Source: Gautieria morchelliformis (taxonomy: Eukaryota; Basidiomycota; Agaricomycetes; Gomphales; Gomphaceae). From it: 64,000 nucleotides of DNA. Below are positions 21,276-31,931 of this stretch, in pieces. How positions within the stretch are numbered: the stretch's first letter is position 1; each line of letters starts with the position of its first letter. Made by a program: the position numbers and the translations under genes. The notes under the pieces were generated by a model, which was given only the letters and a program-made list of their open reading frames with translations, was not told where the DNA came from and did not search any database. The stretch lies in contig WHVA01000173.1 of assembly GCA_015179125.1 (NCBI GenBank), forward strand, positions 124,001-188,000. Direction: 5' to 3'.

Positions 21276-21464
21276 CTTCTAAGGCATACATCTATGGAAC
21301 GATTCAGACATGGCCGAAACTCCACGGGATCGAAAGATTTGGAACCCTACGTTCCTCGACACAGTGCCGGAGGAACTCGACAGCCATGGATATGAAGAAC
21401 GGCGGGACCATTAATTTAGCATCTCCTGCCGACCAAACTGGGGAACTTGGACGTTGACTTAGTT
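21276..21464 (+). pseudogene. Truncated, frameshifted last exon of a DUF6533-type paralog
   Basis: It copies 26318-26504, the end of the paralog last exon. Relative to that copy it has one extra base in GTTCCTCGACAC and about ten extra bases near CTCGACAGCCATGG, which destroy the frame. The start of the exon is missing at the junction with the Helitron side. Confidence 0.7.
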
Positions 21465-21989
21465 AATAACGGTCAAGGGTATAAAAATCCTGCGTTGTCA
21501 AGAGCGTGTAATAGACATCACTCGGGTGATTCCATTGTTTGAACAATACTGGATCTGTATGACCATTCCTGACCCTGGGGTGAATGTTGGCATACATCCC
21601 CCCCAAAGAAATAGGCAGTCATCACTGTAACTTTTCCGGTCGCTGCTGCTGGTCAGAGGGACTGGCCTTGTAAGGTGATCATCGATCCCATCAACCGACC
21701 CATCTCTGTGGTTCTGAAACCGTTTTCAGGCTCCAAAATATACCAAAACTTCAGGCTGACACACATAACATAGCAGACCTGTAGCGCAACGGCAATTTGT
21801 ACGATGGGTAGTCGGAGGGCTCGGAAACGGCGTAGACTGTTGTCAAAGACATAGACTGAACCCTTGAAACTTGAGCCGCTAACATTATGTGTATTGTAGC
21901 ACCAGACTTCCACATACCACTATCCACCCTCCCCTGAATTAATTTTACTGGTAATCGCTGCTAGCTCTAGTAGTTACGCATCACAATCC

Positions 21990-22380
21990 GAGGCCACGGG
22001 AACTGCCACGTTGATGTTCAGCAAGTACAATGTGGTGACTACCATGCATTTCTGTGGTAGTGTGCATGTAGGTATTGTTCTTTTTGTATGAAAAAGGCGT
22101 ATGGTGTTTTTGGCAAAACACCTTGTGACAAAGTTCAAACTGATGCTGATCTGCACAATGCAGTGCGACCAATTTAGTAACCGTAAGCAATAGCGTGGCT
22201 AGCTTCTCTTTATATAAGGTTGTATAATATTTACACATGAGAATTTGGTACAGTAAGGCTTGGGAAATAACCTTACTCACACAGCCAGAACCTTGCAGGC
22301 AACGCAATGACGATATCGTCGTACTACTCGTCCCTAATACTAATCCCTTGCACTTAGAATCTAAACAGTTGCCAGATTAA
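21990..22380. other. Non-coding part of unit A
   Basis: No gene is supported. 21975-22166 is absent from copy B, which passes directly from CTAGCTCTAGG to ACCAATTTAG at about 27010. Confidence 0.5.
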
Positions 22381-22390
22381 AGAAGAAGAT

Positions 22391-22635
22391 GGAGCAGAGC
22401 AGAGAGAGGAAGTGACGGACAGGGAGACGCCGCAGATGCGCAATGCACAAAGATACAACCCCCCCGCCCACACAGGCACGGAACCGCTCAGGGCCGCGCC
22501 CTTGAGCGCAAGCAGAGACAGATAACAAAAGGATGAGCTAAACGCGGCCGTGGATTTGTAGAACGTCTTACATAGGGCGCGGCCACAAAAGATGGCGAAT
22601 TGAATTAGAAAAAAAAAGAAAAAAAAAAAAAAGAT
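22391..22635. mobile_element. Candidate retroposed insertion with A-rich tail
   Basis: Copy B reads AGAAGAAGAT directly followed by AAGCG at about 27230. Copy A has about 240 bp between these, ending in a run of about 23 A with two interruptions, followed by AAGAT, which repeats the AAGAT before the insert (22386-22390). This is the pattern of a retroposed sequence with a short target duplication. No ORF is present, and I could not find a clear polymerase III box A and B pair. Confidence 0.55.
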
Positions 22636-23179
22636 AAGCGCCGCAGACGAAGGGAGCGGACACTATAGTAGCGTGGATTGCGGGGTACTCGAGCGGAAGT
22701 CTAATTCTAGGCCCCGACAACTCCGAATTTCAAATACCTTAATCATTGATGCCACTGGGTCGGGGTCGTACCCACTTTGCTCCATTTGGCAACAGGTGGC
22801 CCAGGATACAGGTCAGTCTTAGGTTTTTGGCACAAGAACGAGGTACTGTTGTGACTTGCTGTGTATCACCCAGATTCTATGATTCAAGTTTCAACAGCCC
22901 TGGTGCACTTGTTATCAGTGCCACCGCCAGAGAATTGAAATGCACGTCTATACTGATCATGAGACGAAGCAGTGGCGCTAGCTAGGCGTTGTCACGCAGC
23001 ATTACTCGACTGAAAAGCGACCTCGCCACCCTCAACTTCTCTGACCATTTCCACCTACTACCAATCACTTAGAGGTTCCAACGACATTAGATGCTTTAAA
23101 GAAGTTGTAAAGTCAAAACTCGACACTCCAGTTTCACCTGCGCGGAACCTCTTTACTCGGATCGCTTTACAGTAATAGC

Positions 23180-25128
23180 ATGTCAATCAACTCAGCCGGA
23201 GTTTATGCGACTGAATTCCACGAACTGTGAGCCGCCTGAGTGTCAAGAAGCTGAACTGTATCACGCTAACGTCTCGGACAGAGTTAACACTAATGTACGT
23301 GTCTTGATGAGGAAATCTGCTTCGCAGTTGACGATGTTGAATATAAATTGGGATTCCCCTTTGCATAGTACATCGGGATAGCCGGACTGGCGATTCTGCT
23401 CTATGATCATCTCATAACATTTGACGATGAGGTAAGGCAACACCTTCCCGCTGGTTTATTCCCCCCACGAGCCCTGGTCCCCTTCCCAGATTAAGTATAT
23501 TTGGCTTGGCAGCAAAAAACCTGGTGATGATCTGACCTGTCATCTTAGTGGAAATATCACTAATACCAGGTTTCCAGTCATTTGGCTCTTCTTGATCGTA
23601 TGTCGGAAAGTGTCCTAGCTTAACCTGAATATTGAACCGAATTTAGAACCGCTATCTTACCCCGCTGGCGTTTGTTGTTAATATCAATGGTGCGCAAATC
23701 CTGATCTGAGTCGCGAGACCTTCACGTTTGTCGTACATATCTACAGCATACACATCATCTGCCTGGAGCGATGAAGTAAGTCGCTAACCATTCTTTGGTT
23801 TGACAAAGTCTCAAATTTGTTTTATATAATAGACGTCTGTAAGGCCCATACATACATGATGATACATCAACTCAACAACGGTTTCTTCAGTTGCCGACAT
23901 TTCGTTGTATATGAGGGGATAATGGGGTTTGCAGGCGTTGCCATCGCATCCCTTATGATGGCATTCCGGTATGGTGTTGGATTTCAAAGCTGGCTCCTGC
24001 TCATGATTGTTGCTTAACTATCAGTGTGGTTGCTGTTTACCACGGCAATCGGCACGTGCTGGCCCTTATATCATTCCTCTTCTTGGCCATGGTTGGCATT
24101 CACATATGGCTGTTGACTACTACCGGTCGTAAGCACAATACACTTCCACCGTTTTCCGCGATTCGTGGCAGTAACAATTACACCAGCCGTGATACATCCT
24201 GGGATACACGGCAAGTTGGCAGTATTTATTATTGCTGATTTAACCACCTGACATATCTCTGACAGGCTGCAGTATGCTATTCGGGCAGGGAAGTCATCAT
24301 ATGTGGGTACGCTGGTAACGAGTATTAAGGGTAGCGCTCACACATTCTGAAAATAAGCGGCGGCTGGGTGTCTGCCACGGCCTGGTCTCCTCTTATTTAC
24401 GACACGGCAGTCGTCATTCTGGTCGTGCTGCGTACCCATTATATTGTTCGCTACAAAGTCGCAGGGAGGGTGGTGACTACCCTCATTCGGGACGGTTTGT
24501 TGTACTTCAGGTATGGCGTTACACGTCCCTCGTTTCGTTCGCCGAGAAGGTATGACTTACCCATTGGATATGACGTAGCGTTATAGTGGCAGTAAATATT
24601 GTTTTGGCGGTCATGATCGTCAGAGCACCGGTACAAGTTCCGCTTTGTACAATTACTCCATAATTCTGATCACCCCCGCTCTCTTTAGGACGGCCTCAAA
24701 AATAGTAGTGCTCAGTGAGCTTCCCACTTTTATGAGTGCATCAATCCAGCATTTAGTGACTAATTGCACAGATTTCAACTGCTGTAAGTTTATATCAAAG
24801 ACCAGTGTCCGTTGTTTACGTCTCACGTGGAACGTTTGCATATGCACAGCATGACGGTGAAATACTAAACACTTGAGACTTGGTAGCATACGCGGACGCG
24901 CTGACTTTCTTACAGGTTACCATGATGAGCCGCATCACTCTTAATCTACGAGCGAACACAGATCCGGATCAAGCAAACGGTTTCAACAGTACAATCTCTA
25001 CTTTCATAGGTCCGCCAGATATCCCACTGCAAAGTTTCGAGGCGCCTCCCAGGGCCATAGTGAAACGTGGACCCGGTCAGAAAGGACACGAGTATGTATC
25101 ATCCTATGCAGCGATGGGGACAGTATAA
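23180..25128 (+). CDS. DUF6533-type multi-pass membrane protein, copy A
   Basis: Many small exons fit the agaricomycete DUF6533 pattern. Exon 1 is 23180-23226 (MSINSAGVYATEFHE), exon 2 a 13-nt micro-exon 23282-23294, exon 3 23369-23431 (YIGIAGLAILLYDHLITFDDE, the family hallmark), then 23490-23523, 23578-23597 (VIWLFLI), 23647-23689 (NRYLTPLAFVVNIN), 23747-23775, 23891-23968, 24025 onward (VLALISFLFLAMVGIHIWLL), a segment at about 24360-24510 (AWSPLIYDTAVVILVVL, DGLLYF) and the last exon from about 24916 (VTMMSRITLNLR). Hydrophobic stretches suggest several membrane spans. The function of the family is not known. The junction between 23775 and 23891 does not keep phase in my model (a 6-nt ACGTCT exon is possible), so it may be a pseudogene or need transcript data. 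Confidence 0.7.
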
Positions 25129-25256
25129 AATTCGCCAATTTATTTTGGATACTGTAAACCTTTAAAAACAATCATCAACTCACTCCATGGCAGAAGCTTA
25201 TGGTTATTGAAAGTGCTTTTTAATCGGAGCATTGTCCATCTATCCTCATATGATCT
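25129..25256. other. Convergent spacer between the DUF6533 copy A and the superoxide dismutase fragment
   Basis: Short 3' region conserved in all three copies (compare 109-222 and 29691-29816). No separate gene. Confidence 0.5.
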
Positions 25257-25838
25257 AACTTCCCTGCCTCCTCAAAATTAATGACGTTCCAAATGGCAGT
25301 AAGGTACTATGCGGAATCCGTCAGGATTCAGCTTGAGTGACTGAAACAGACTCACGTCTGGTTTGACATTCTTATATTGAAGGTAGAAAGCCTAAGAGAG
25401 TTGAAAAAAAAAACGTAAATAATGGGCGTGGAAGAATTCTAGTCTCCCTCACATGTTCCCAAACGTCGATGCCAATAATCGCAACATAAGCTATACGAGA
25501 GCATGAGGGATAAGACGGGAATGAGGAGAAAATACGAGTCGGACGTACTCAGGAGGGGTCCTGATTAGCCGTGGTGACAATCTCAAGCTTCTTTGTTGCG
25601 GGATTATATCCCTGCAAATGGACTGAGGTCAATGTCGGTGTGATGTGCGAAAGAAGTACTTGCCAGCCAACCCCAGCCACTTCTTCGAATAGCTGCCGTC
25701 TTTTCATTCATCGTTTTCTTGAACGCCTCGACAGATCCAAAGCCTTTCTCTAATTCCTCTTTCAGTGCACCGGCAGGTTTATTGCTGGGCCCAGGCTCAA
25801 GGGCAAGGTTTTTCCAGAAGAGGGTGTGGTTGATGGGG
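25257..25838 (-). pseudogene. Truncated copy of the Mn superoxide dismutase gene
   Basis: It copies exons 3 to 7 of the complete gene at 29817-30802 but lacks exons 1 and 2 (mitochondrial presequence and N-terminal helices), because the duplication breaks at the start of exon 3. The end of the last exon is also changed: the bases for the final RYAAAAN codons are missing, so the frame runs on after EEAGK. The QGSGWGW motif reads RRSGWGW, and the exon 3 insert PEGPSN has become LEPGPSN. It cannot make a working enzyme. Confidence 0.85.
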
Positions 25839-26198
25839 CCTATGCATATAGCTGATATGCCCCAGTATAATTCTGGAGGCGAATCTTGTGCTGGCCGTGA
25901 TGATCGTGACTCGGAAAGCAGTGTGCGTTATTATAAGACAGATTGTGCAGCCTACTCATAATACTATGTAGGACGGTGTGAAGAACATTTGCGCGCAGTA
26001 AGTCACTTCCCATTTTGTTATGTTTCTATGAATAGTCTAACACATCCATAGATTTCAGCTTCTGTAAGTTGCCGCCGTTTTGTCGTTGTCACACACATTG
26101 ACCTCGTCTGCATCCCTTACTGCGTGCAGTATCACTGTATGTTCCAAATACGATAGCTGCCGCATGATCATGTTATGTAATAATCATAAATCTAGACG
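25839..26198. other. Spacer between unit A and unit B; probably degraded upstream exons of a paralog
   Basis: It lies directly upstream of the exon at 26199 and ends with an acceptor-like CTAG. Hydrophobic or family-like segments are not clear. Probably introns and upstream exons of the paralog ending at 26504. Confidence 0.35.
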
Positions 26199-26504
26199 AT
26201 GATGAGCCGCATCACGCTCAACCTTCGCAAGAACATGCAACGACCCGATCCGGAGATGGTATCATCAACAGACACATCGGTGATGAATATCACACGCTTG
26301 GGATCCTCGAGTCGCCCAGGTAGCCGCGCAGATCTTCTCAGGCATGCATCTATGGAACGATTCAGAAATGGCCGAAACTCCACCGGATCGAAAGATTTGG
26401 AAGCGTACGTCCTTGACACAGTGCCGGAGGAACTCGACATGAAGAATGGCGGGACCATTAATTTAGCATCTCCTGCCGACCAAACTGGGGAACTTGGACA
26501 TTGA
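26199..26504 (+). pseudogene. Last exon of another DUF6533-type paralog
   Basis: It begins MMSRITLNLR like the last exons at about 24922 and 29484, then diverges into a longer tail (TRLGSSSRPGSRADLLRHAS, LEAYVLDTVPEELDMKNGG) and ends with TGA at 26502-26504. The common start is the family C-terminal cytoplasmic signature. Upstream exons are not recognisable, so it is probably a gene remnant, though an intact but very diverged gene cannot be excluded. Confidence 0.6.
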
Positions 26505-29500
26505 CTTAGTTAATTACGGTCAAGGGTATAAAAATCCTGCGTTGTCAAGAGCGTGTAATAGACATCAGTCGGGTGATTCCATTGTTTGAACAACACTGGA
26601 TCTGTATGACCATTCCTGACCCGGGGGTGAATGTTGGCATACATCCCCCCAAAGAAATAGGGAGTCATCACTAACTTTTCCGGTCGCTGCTGCTGGTCAG
26701 AGGGACTGGCCTTGGGATCATCGATCCCATCAATCGACCAATCTCGGTAGTTCTGACACCGTTTTCAAGCTCCAAAAAAATACCAAATCTTCAGGCTGAC
26801 ACACATAACATGCATAGCAGACCTGTAGCGCAACGGCAAGTTGTACGATGGATAGTTGGAGGGCTCGGAAACGGCGTAGACTGTTGTCAAAGACATAGAT
26901 TGAACCCTTGAAACTTGAGCCGCTAACATTAATGACTATTGTAGCACCAGACTTCCACGTACCACCATGCACCCTGCCCTGAATTAATTTTACTGGTAAT
27001 CGCTACTAGCTCTAGGAACCAATTTAGTGACCGTAAGCAATAGCGTGGCTAGCTTCTCTTTATATAAGGTTGTATAATATTTACACATGAGAATTTGGTG
27101 CAGTAAGGCTTGAGAAATAATCCTACTCACACAGCCAGAACCCTTCCAGGCAACGCGGCAATGACGATATCGTAGTACTACTCGTCCCTAATATCCCTTG
27201 CACTTAGAATCTAAACAATTGCCAGATTAAAGAAGAAGATAAGCGCTGCCAGCAGACGAAGGGAGCAGAATCACTAATCGTTACGTAGTAGCTTGGAGTG
27301 GGAAACAGTGCGGCTCTCGCTCGAGCGGAAGTTTAATTCTAGGTCTTCGACAACTCTGAACAGTGATTTCAAATACCTAATCATTGATGCCACTGGAATC
27401 AGGGTCGTACCCCCTTTGCTTCATTTGGCAACAGGTGGGTACAGGTCAGTGTGGAGTCTTAGGAACGAGATACTGCTGTAACTCGCTGTGTGGGCTCAAA
27501 TCACACAGATTCTATGATTCAACAGCCCTGATCCACTTATTCATCAGTACCCACCGCCGGAGATTCGAAATGCACTGGTTTATACTGATCATGAGACGAA
27601 GCAGTGGCGCTAGCTAGGATGGTGTAGTCACGCAGCATTTGCTCCACTGAAAAGTGACCGTTCGCCACCCTCAACTTCTCTGATCATTTCCCCCTACTAC
27701 CAATCCCTTAGAGGTTCCAACGACTTTACTTGGAGCTTTAATAGCATGTCAAACAACTCAGCCGGAGTTTATGCGACTGAATTCCACGAACTGTGAGCCT
27801 CCTGAGTGTCGAGAAGCTGAACTGTATCACGCTGACGTCTTAGACAGAGTTAAGACTAATGTACGTGTCTTGATGAGGAAATCTCGTTTGCAGTTCACGA
27901 TGTTGAATATAAATTGGGATCCCGCGTTGCATAGTACATTGGGATAGCCGGACTGGCGATTCTGCTGTACGATCATCTCATAACGTTTGACGATGAGGTA
28001 AGGGAACACCTTCCCGCTGGTTTATTCCCCCCCACGAGCCCTGGTCCCCTTCCCAGATTAAGTATATTTGGCGTGGCAGCAAAAAACCTGGTGATGATCT
28101 GACCTGTCATATGGGAAATACCACTAATACCAGGTTTCCAGTCATTTGGCTCTTCTTGATCGTATGTCGGAAAGTGTCCTAGCTTAACCTGAATATTGAA
28201 CCGAATTTAGAACCGTTATCTTACCCCGCTGGGGTTCGCTGTTAATATCAATGGTGCGCAAATTCTGATCTGATTCGCAAAAAATTCACACTTGTAAACA
28301 AATCTCCAGCATACACATCATCTGCCTGGAGCGATGAAGTAAGTCGCTAATCATTCTTTGGTTTGACAAAGTCTCAAATTTGTTTTATATACTAGACGTC
28401 TGTAGGGCCCATACATACATATGATACATCAACTCAACAACGGTTTCTTCAGTTGCCGACATTTCGTTGTATATGAGGGGATAATGGTGTTTGCAGGCGT
28501 TGCTATCGCATCCCTTATGATGGCATTCCGGTATGGTGTTGGATATCAAAGCTGGCTCCTGCTCATGATCATTGCTTAACTATCAGTGTGGTTGCTGTGT
28601 ACCAAGGCAATCGGCACGTGCTGGCCCTTATATCATTCCTCTTCTTGGCCATGGTTGGCATTCACATATGGCTGTTGACTACTACCGGTCGTAAGCACAA
28701 TACACTTCCACCGTTTTCCGCGATTCGTGGCAGTAACAATTACACCAGCCGTGATACATCCTGGGATACACGGCAAGTTGGCCGTGAGTGTTATTGCTGA
28801 TTTAACCACCTGACATGTCTTTGACAGGCTGCAGTATGCTATTCGGGCAGGGAAGTCATCGTATGTGGGTACGCTCGTAATGAGTATCAAGGGTAGCTTT
28901 CACACATTCTGAAAATAAGCGGCGGCTGGGTGTCTGCCACGGCCTGGTCTCCTCTTGTATACGACACGGCAGTCGTCATTCTGATCGTGCTGCGTACCCA
29001 GTACATTGTTCGCTCTAAAGTCGCAGGGAGGGTGGTGACTACCCTCATTCGGGACGGTTTGTTGTACTTCAGGTATGGCGTTACACGTCCCTCGTTTCGT
29101 TCGCCGAGAAGGTATGACTTACCCATTGGATATGACGTAGCGTTATAGTGGCAGTAAATATTGTTTTGGCGGTCATGATCGTCAGAGCACCGGTACAAGT
29201 TCCGCTTTGTACAATTACTCCATAATTCTGATCACCCCCGCTCTCTTTAGGACGGCCTCAAAAATAGTAGTGCTCAGTGAGCTTCCCACTTTTATGAGTG
29301 CATCAATCCAGCATTTAGTGACTAATTGCACAGATTTCAACTGCTGTAAGTTTATATCAAAGACCAGTGTCCGTTGTTTACGTCTCACGTGGAACGTTTG
29401 CATATGCACAGTATGACGGTGAAATACTAAACACTTGAGACTTGGTAGCATACGCGGACGCGCTGACTTTCTTACAGGTTACCATGATGAGCCGCATCAC

Positions 29501-30420
29501 TCTTAATCTACGAGCGAACACAGATCCGGATCAAGCAAACGGTTTCAACAGTACAATCTCTACTTTCATAGGTCCGCCAGATATCCCACTGCAAAGTTTC
29601 GAGGCGCCTCCCAGGGCCATAGTGAAACGTGGACCCGGTCAGAAAGGACACGAGTATGTATCATCCTATGCAGCGATGGGGACAGTATAAAATTCGCCAA
29701 TTTATTTTGGATACTGTAAACCTTTAAAAACAATCATCAACTCACTCCATGGCAGAAGCTTATGGTTATTGAAAGTGCTTTTTAATCGGAGCATTGTCCA
29801 TCTATCCTCATATGATCTAATTGGCAGCAGCAGCATATCTCTTCCCTGCCTCCTCAAAATTAATGACGTTCCAAATGGCAGTAAGGTACTATGCAGAATC
29901 CGTCAGGATGCAGCTTGAGTGACTGAAGCAGACTCACGTCTGGTTTGACATTCTTATATTGAAGGTAGAAAGCCTAAGAGAGTTGAAAAAAACGTAAATA
30001 ATGGGCGTGGAAGAATTCTAGTCTCCCTCACATGTTCCCAAACGTCGATGCCAATAATCGGAACGTGAGCTATACGAGAGCATGAGGGAGAAGACAGGAA
30101 TGAGGAGAGAATACGAGTTGGACGTACTTAAGAGGGGGTCCTGGTTAGCCGTGGTGACAATCTCAAGCTTCTTTGTTACGGGATTATATCCCTGGCAAAT
30201 GGACTGAGGTCAATATCGGTGTGATGTGCGAAAGAAGTACTTGCCAGCCAACCCCAGCCACTTCCTTGAATAGCTGCCGTCTTTTCATTCATCGTTTTCT
30301 TGAACGCCTCGATAGATCCAAAGCCCTTCTCTAATTCCTCTTTCAGTGCACCGGTAGGTTTATTGCTAGGCCCCTCAGGGGCGAGGTTCTTCCAGAAGAG
30401 GGTGTGGTTGATGTGACCTA
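26316..30420. repeat. Duplicated unit, right copy (B)
   Basis: Counterpart of 21273-25838. It contains the last part of the 26199 exon, the DUF6533 copy B and exons 3 to 7 of the complete superoxide dismutase. Because it is continuous with an intact gene on its right, it is the likely source. Confidence 0.85.
27746..29690 (+). CDS. DUF6533-type multi-pass membrane protein, copy B
   Basis: Same exon plan as copy A. Exon 1 begins MSNNSAGVYATEFHE, the 13-nt micro-exon is conserved (giving VKTN where copy A gives VNTN), then YIGIAGLAILLYDHLITFDDE, IKYIWLGSKKPG, NRYLTPLGFAVNIN, RHFVVYEGIMVFAGVAIAS, VLALISFLFLAMVGIHIWLL, AWSPLVYDTAVVILIVL and the last exon VTMMSRITLNLR ending with TAA at 29688-29690. 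The last exon encodes the same residues as copy A. The 3' end faces the 3' end of the superoxide dismutase gene with about 125 bp between. Role unknown; membrane protein by hydrophobicity. The same uncertain junction as in copy A occurs before CRHFVVYEG. Confidence 0.72.
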
Positions 30421-30802
30421 TGTATATGTTCATCCAAAGGGATCGAACCAGCTAGCTACACCGACAACGTACCTCCTCCGTTGAACTTGAGAGCAGCCTG
30501 TAAGCCGATTCTCTGCTTCACGTCGGGTGTGGCTGCATATTTCTCTTCGGCAGCGTTCAGACCATTGACATAGGTCTGGTGATGTTTTGTGTGGTGAAGC
30601 TTCATTATTTCTTGTGATATGTGGGGCTCCAATGCCTAGTCTATCGTGTTAGCACTCGGCGTGTCGTGAACGGACAACCTACGTCATAAGCATACGGAAG
30701 GTCTGGAAGCGTATGCAGCGAGGCCGCGCCTGCGATAGGAACGCTACGCGACGTGGCGCGAGCGAATGCCTTGACAATTGTAGGACGGGTAAGGTGGTAC
30801 AT
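29817..30802 (-). CDS. sod2: Manganese superoxide dismutase, mitochondrial type
   Basis: Seven exons, read on the minus strand: 30683-30802, 30473-30635, 30245-30417, 30128-30191, 30032-30069, 29938-29973, 29817-29888, total 666 nt or 221 residues, all in phase. The N-terminus ([20 protein letters not shown]) is rich in Arg, Ser and Ala without acids, as in a mitochondrial targeting peptide. [16 protein letters not shown] starts the mature enzyme. Metal ligands are visible: His in KLHHTKHHQ, His in GHINHTLFW, and Asp and His in GIDVWEHAFY. GSGWGWL is the family signature. It converts superoxide to peroxide and oxygen. Intron 3 has a GC donor (CTG/GCAAGT). Start chosen as the only ATG before the presequence. 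The gene diverges from that at 30882. Confidence 0.95.
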
Positions 30803-30881
30803 GGTGGAGAACGTTCCGACTAGAACCGTTAGCCGGTATGATGCACATCTGTTAGGTAACCGGCTGACTCAGCATTACCGG
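30803..30881. promoter_or_regulatory. Short divergent promoter region
   Basis: Only 79 bp separate the start codons of the superoxide dismutase (minus) and the small gene (plus), so they must share a bidirectional promoter or have overlapping transcript leaders. No TATA box is obvious. Confidence 0.5.
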
Positions 30882-31333
30882 ATGTCTGCGTCCAGTTCGA
30901 AAGCTGCTGAGGCATCTCAGTCGACGACCTCACCCCCAACCCCTCCTCTTGCACTTCCTGCACCAGATGTGTCTGGGACCGAACAGACACACACTATCAA
31001 CCAGACCATTAGATTAGATGAGCTGGGTCCTATGGTCGTGAACTCGGATGGAGTACGTCGATTTGTTTCAGTGTCGGTGGTTGATTTGGTGTATGAGTGC
31101 AATGCCTTACAGACACTATCTCGAATAGCTAACTGGAAAGGCATGAGCCCGCATGAGCAAGAGCGCACAATGAGGGTTCTCGGTGCTAGAAATAAGCAAG
31201 CATAATTAGCGGTGCTAATTCTGGCAACGTATTGACAACAACCATGCCTTTCAGGATTCGCCTTGCGAACGAAGAGAAGAAACTACAGGAAGCTGCAAAT
31301 AAGGCTGTCGATGAGCCGTCTGTGGTGTCGTAA
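30882..31333 (+). CDS. Small conserved fungal protein of unknown function (110 residues)
   Basis: Three exons: 30882-31052, 31113-31195 and 31255-31333, total 333 nt, in phase. The N-terminus is rich in Ser, Pro and Ala. The conserved part is formed across intron 1: LDELGPMVVNSDG joined to TLSRIANWKGMSPHEQERTM, then RVLGARNKIRLANEEKKLQE. I recall similar short proteins in many fungi (TLSRI.NW..M...E...RVL..RN), but no function or name. Intron 1 has a normal GT-AG pair (60 bp). Intron 2 (59 bp) has a GC donor (AATAA/GCAAGC) and a CTAAT branch-like site; reading through it would give a stop after KQA. The extra upstream ORF to 30753 overlaps the superoxide dismutase start and is not used in this model. 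Confidence 0.75.
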
Positions 31334-31931
31334 TTTGACGACTTCTGTCATAGCAGCGCCAATCAGGAAGACCGAATAGCGTATGCCTGGCATGAGGCGT
31401 ATATCGCGCGTAGATATACTAGCTAGTGTCGCGAGTTTTGTCGATGGCCCTAACACGCTCTTTCATCCATCAGTCTTGCACATACATTTTTTAGTGCTTA
31501 TGCATCATGGACCCATGCATGGGGCAGAAGGGGAACCAAAATAACGAAGATTCCTTGTGACCTGAGTTATGTGTTCTCCTATTTTCTTCTGAAAACGTCT
31601 CGTGACTGCCATGAGAGAGTATTTGTTTGCTGCTTGAGGGCCCACCAGACCTAAGTTAATTTTACCTTGCCACGACAACTTTAGGCAAGTTATATAACTG
31701 CTGCCCGTGATGAGATATATCGCTCCAAAGGGAACGATTGAAAATTTGCTTTGCAGCCAGTTTAGCTAGAAGAGACCGGTACGAGGCCCATGATTTCAAT
31801 AATTCTATGATTCCCCCTCAGCCAGGAGTCGTGATTTCCCACTCACTCGGACTCAGAGCCCAGTCCCGGCGAAATCTGCTCTCTGAATACAACCCTCGCC
31901 CCAAAGGGGTGAGGTATCCACCTAAACACGT
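31334..31931. other. Intergenic region between convergent genes
   Basis: No gene is supported. It holds the 3' flanks of the small gene and of the F-box gene. Confidence 0.5.

Larger units (their letters stand above)
21273..25838. repeat. Duplicated unit, left copy (A)
   Basis: It runs in parallel with 26316-30420. The left end lies within the last exon of a DUF6533 paralog, the right end within a superoxide dismutase exon. Identity is clearly lower in the left part (about 22700-23800) than in 24300-25250, where the copies are nearly the same. Copy A carries two segments missing from copy B, at about 21975-22166 and 22391-22635. Confidence 0.85.

Noticed and set aside
29215-29451. Minus-strand ORFs inside the DUF6533 genes (also 24653-24889)
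   Set aside because: Antisense to introns and exons of the spliced gene; conserved only because the DNA is duplicated.
30430-30455. tRNA T-arm-like word GGTTCGATCCC on the minus strand
   Set aside because: The flanking bases do not form a T stem and no other tRNA arms are present; it lies in a superoxide dismutase intron.
30753-30881. Upstream extension of the small gene frame to an ATG at 30753
   Set aside because: It overlaps the first exon of the superoxide dismutase gene on the other strand, and the conserved part begins later; the ATG at 30882 is enough.
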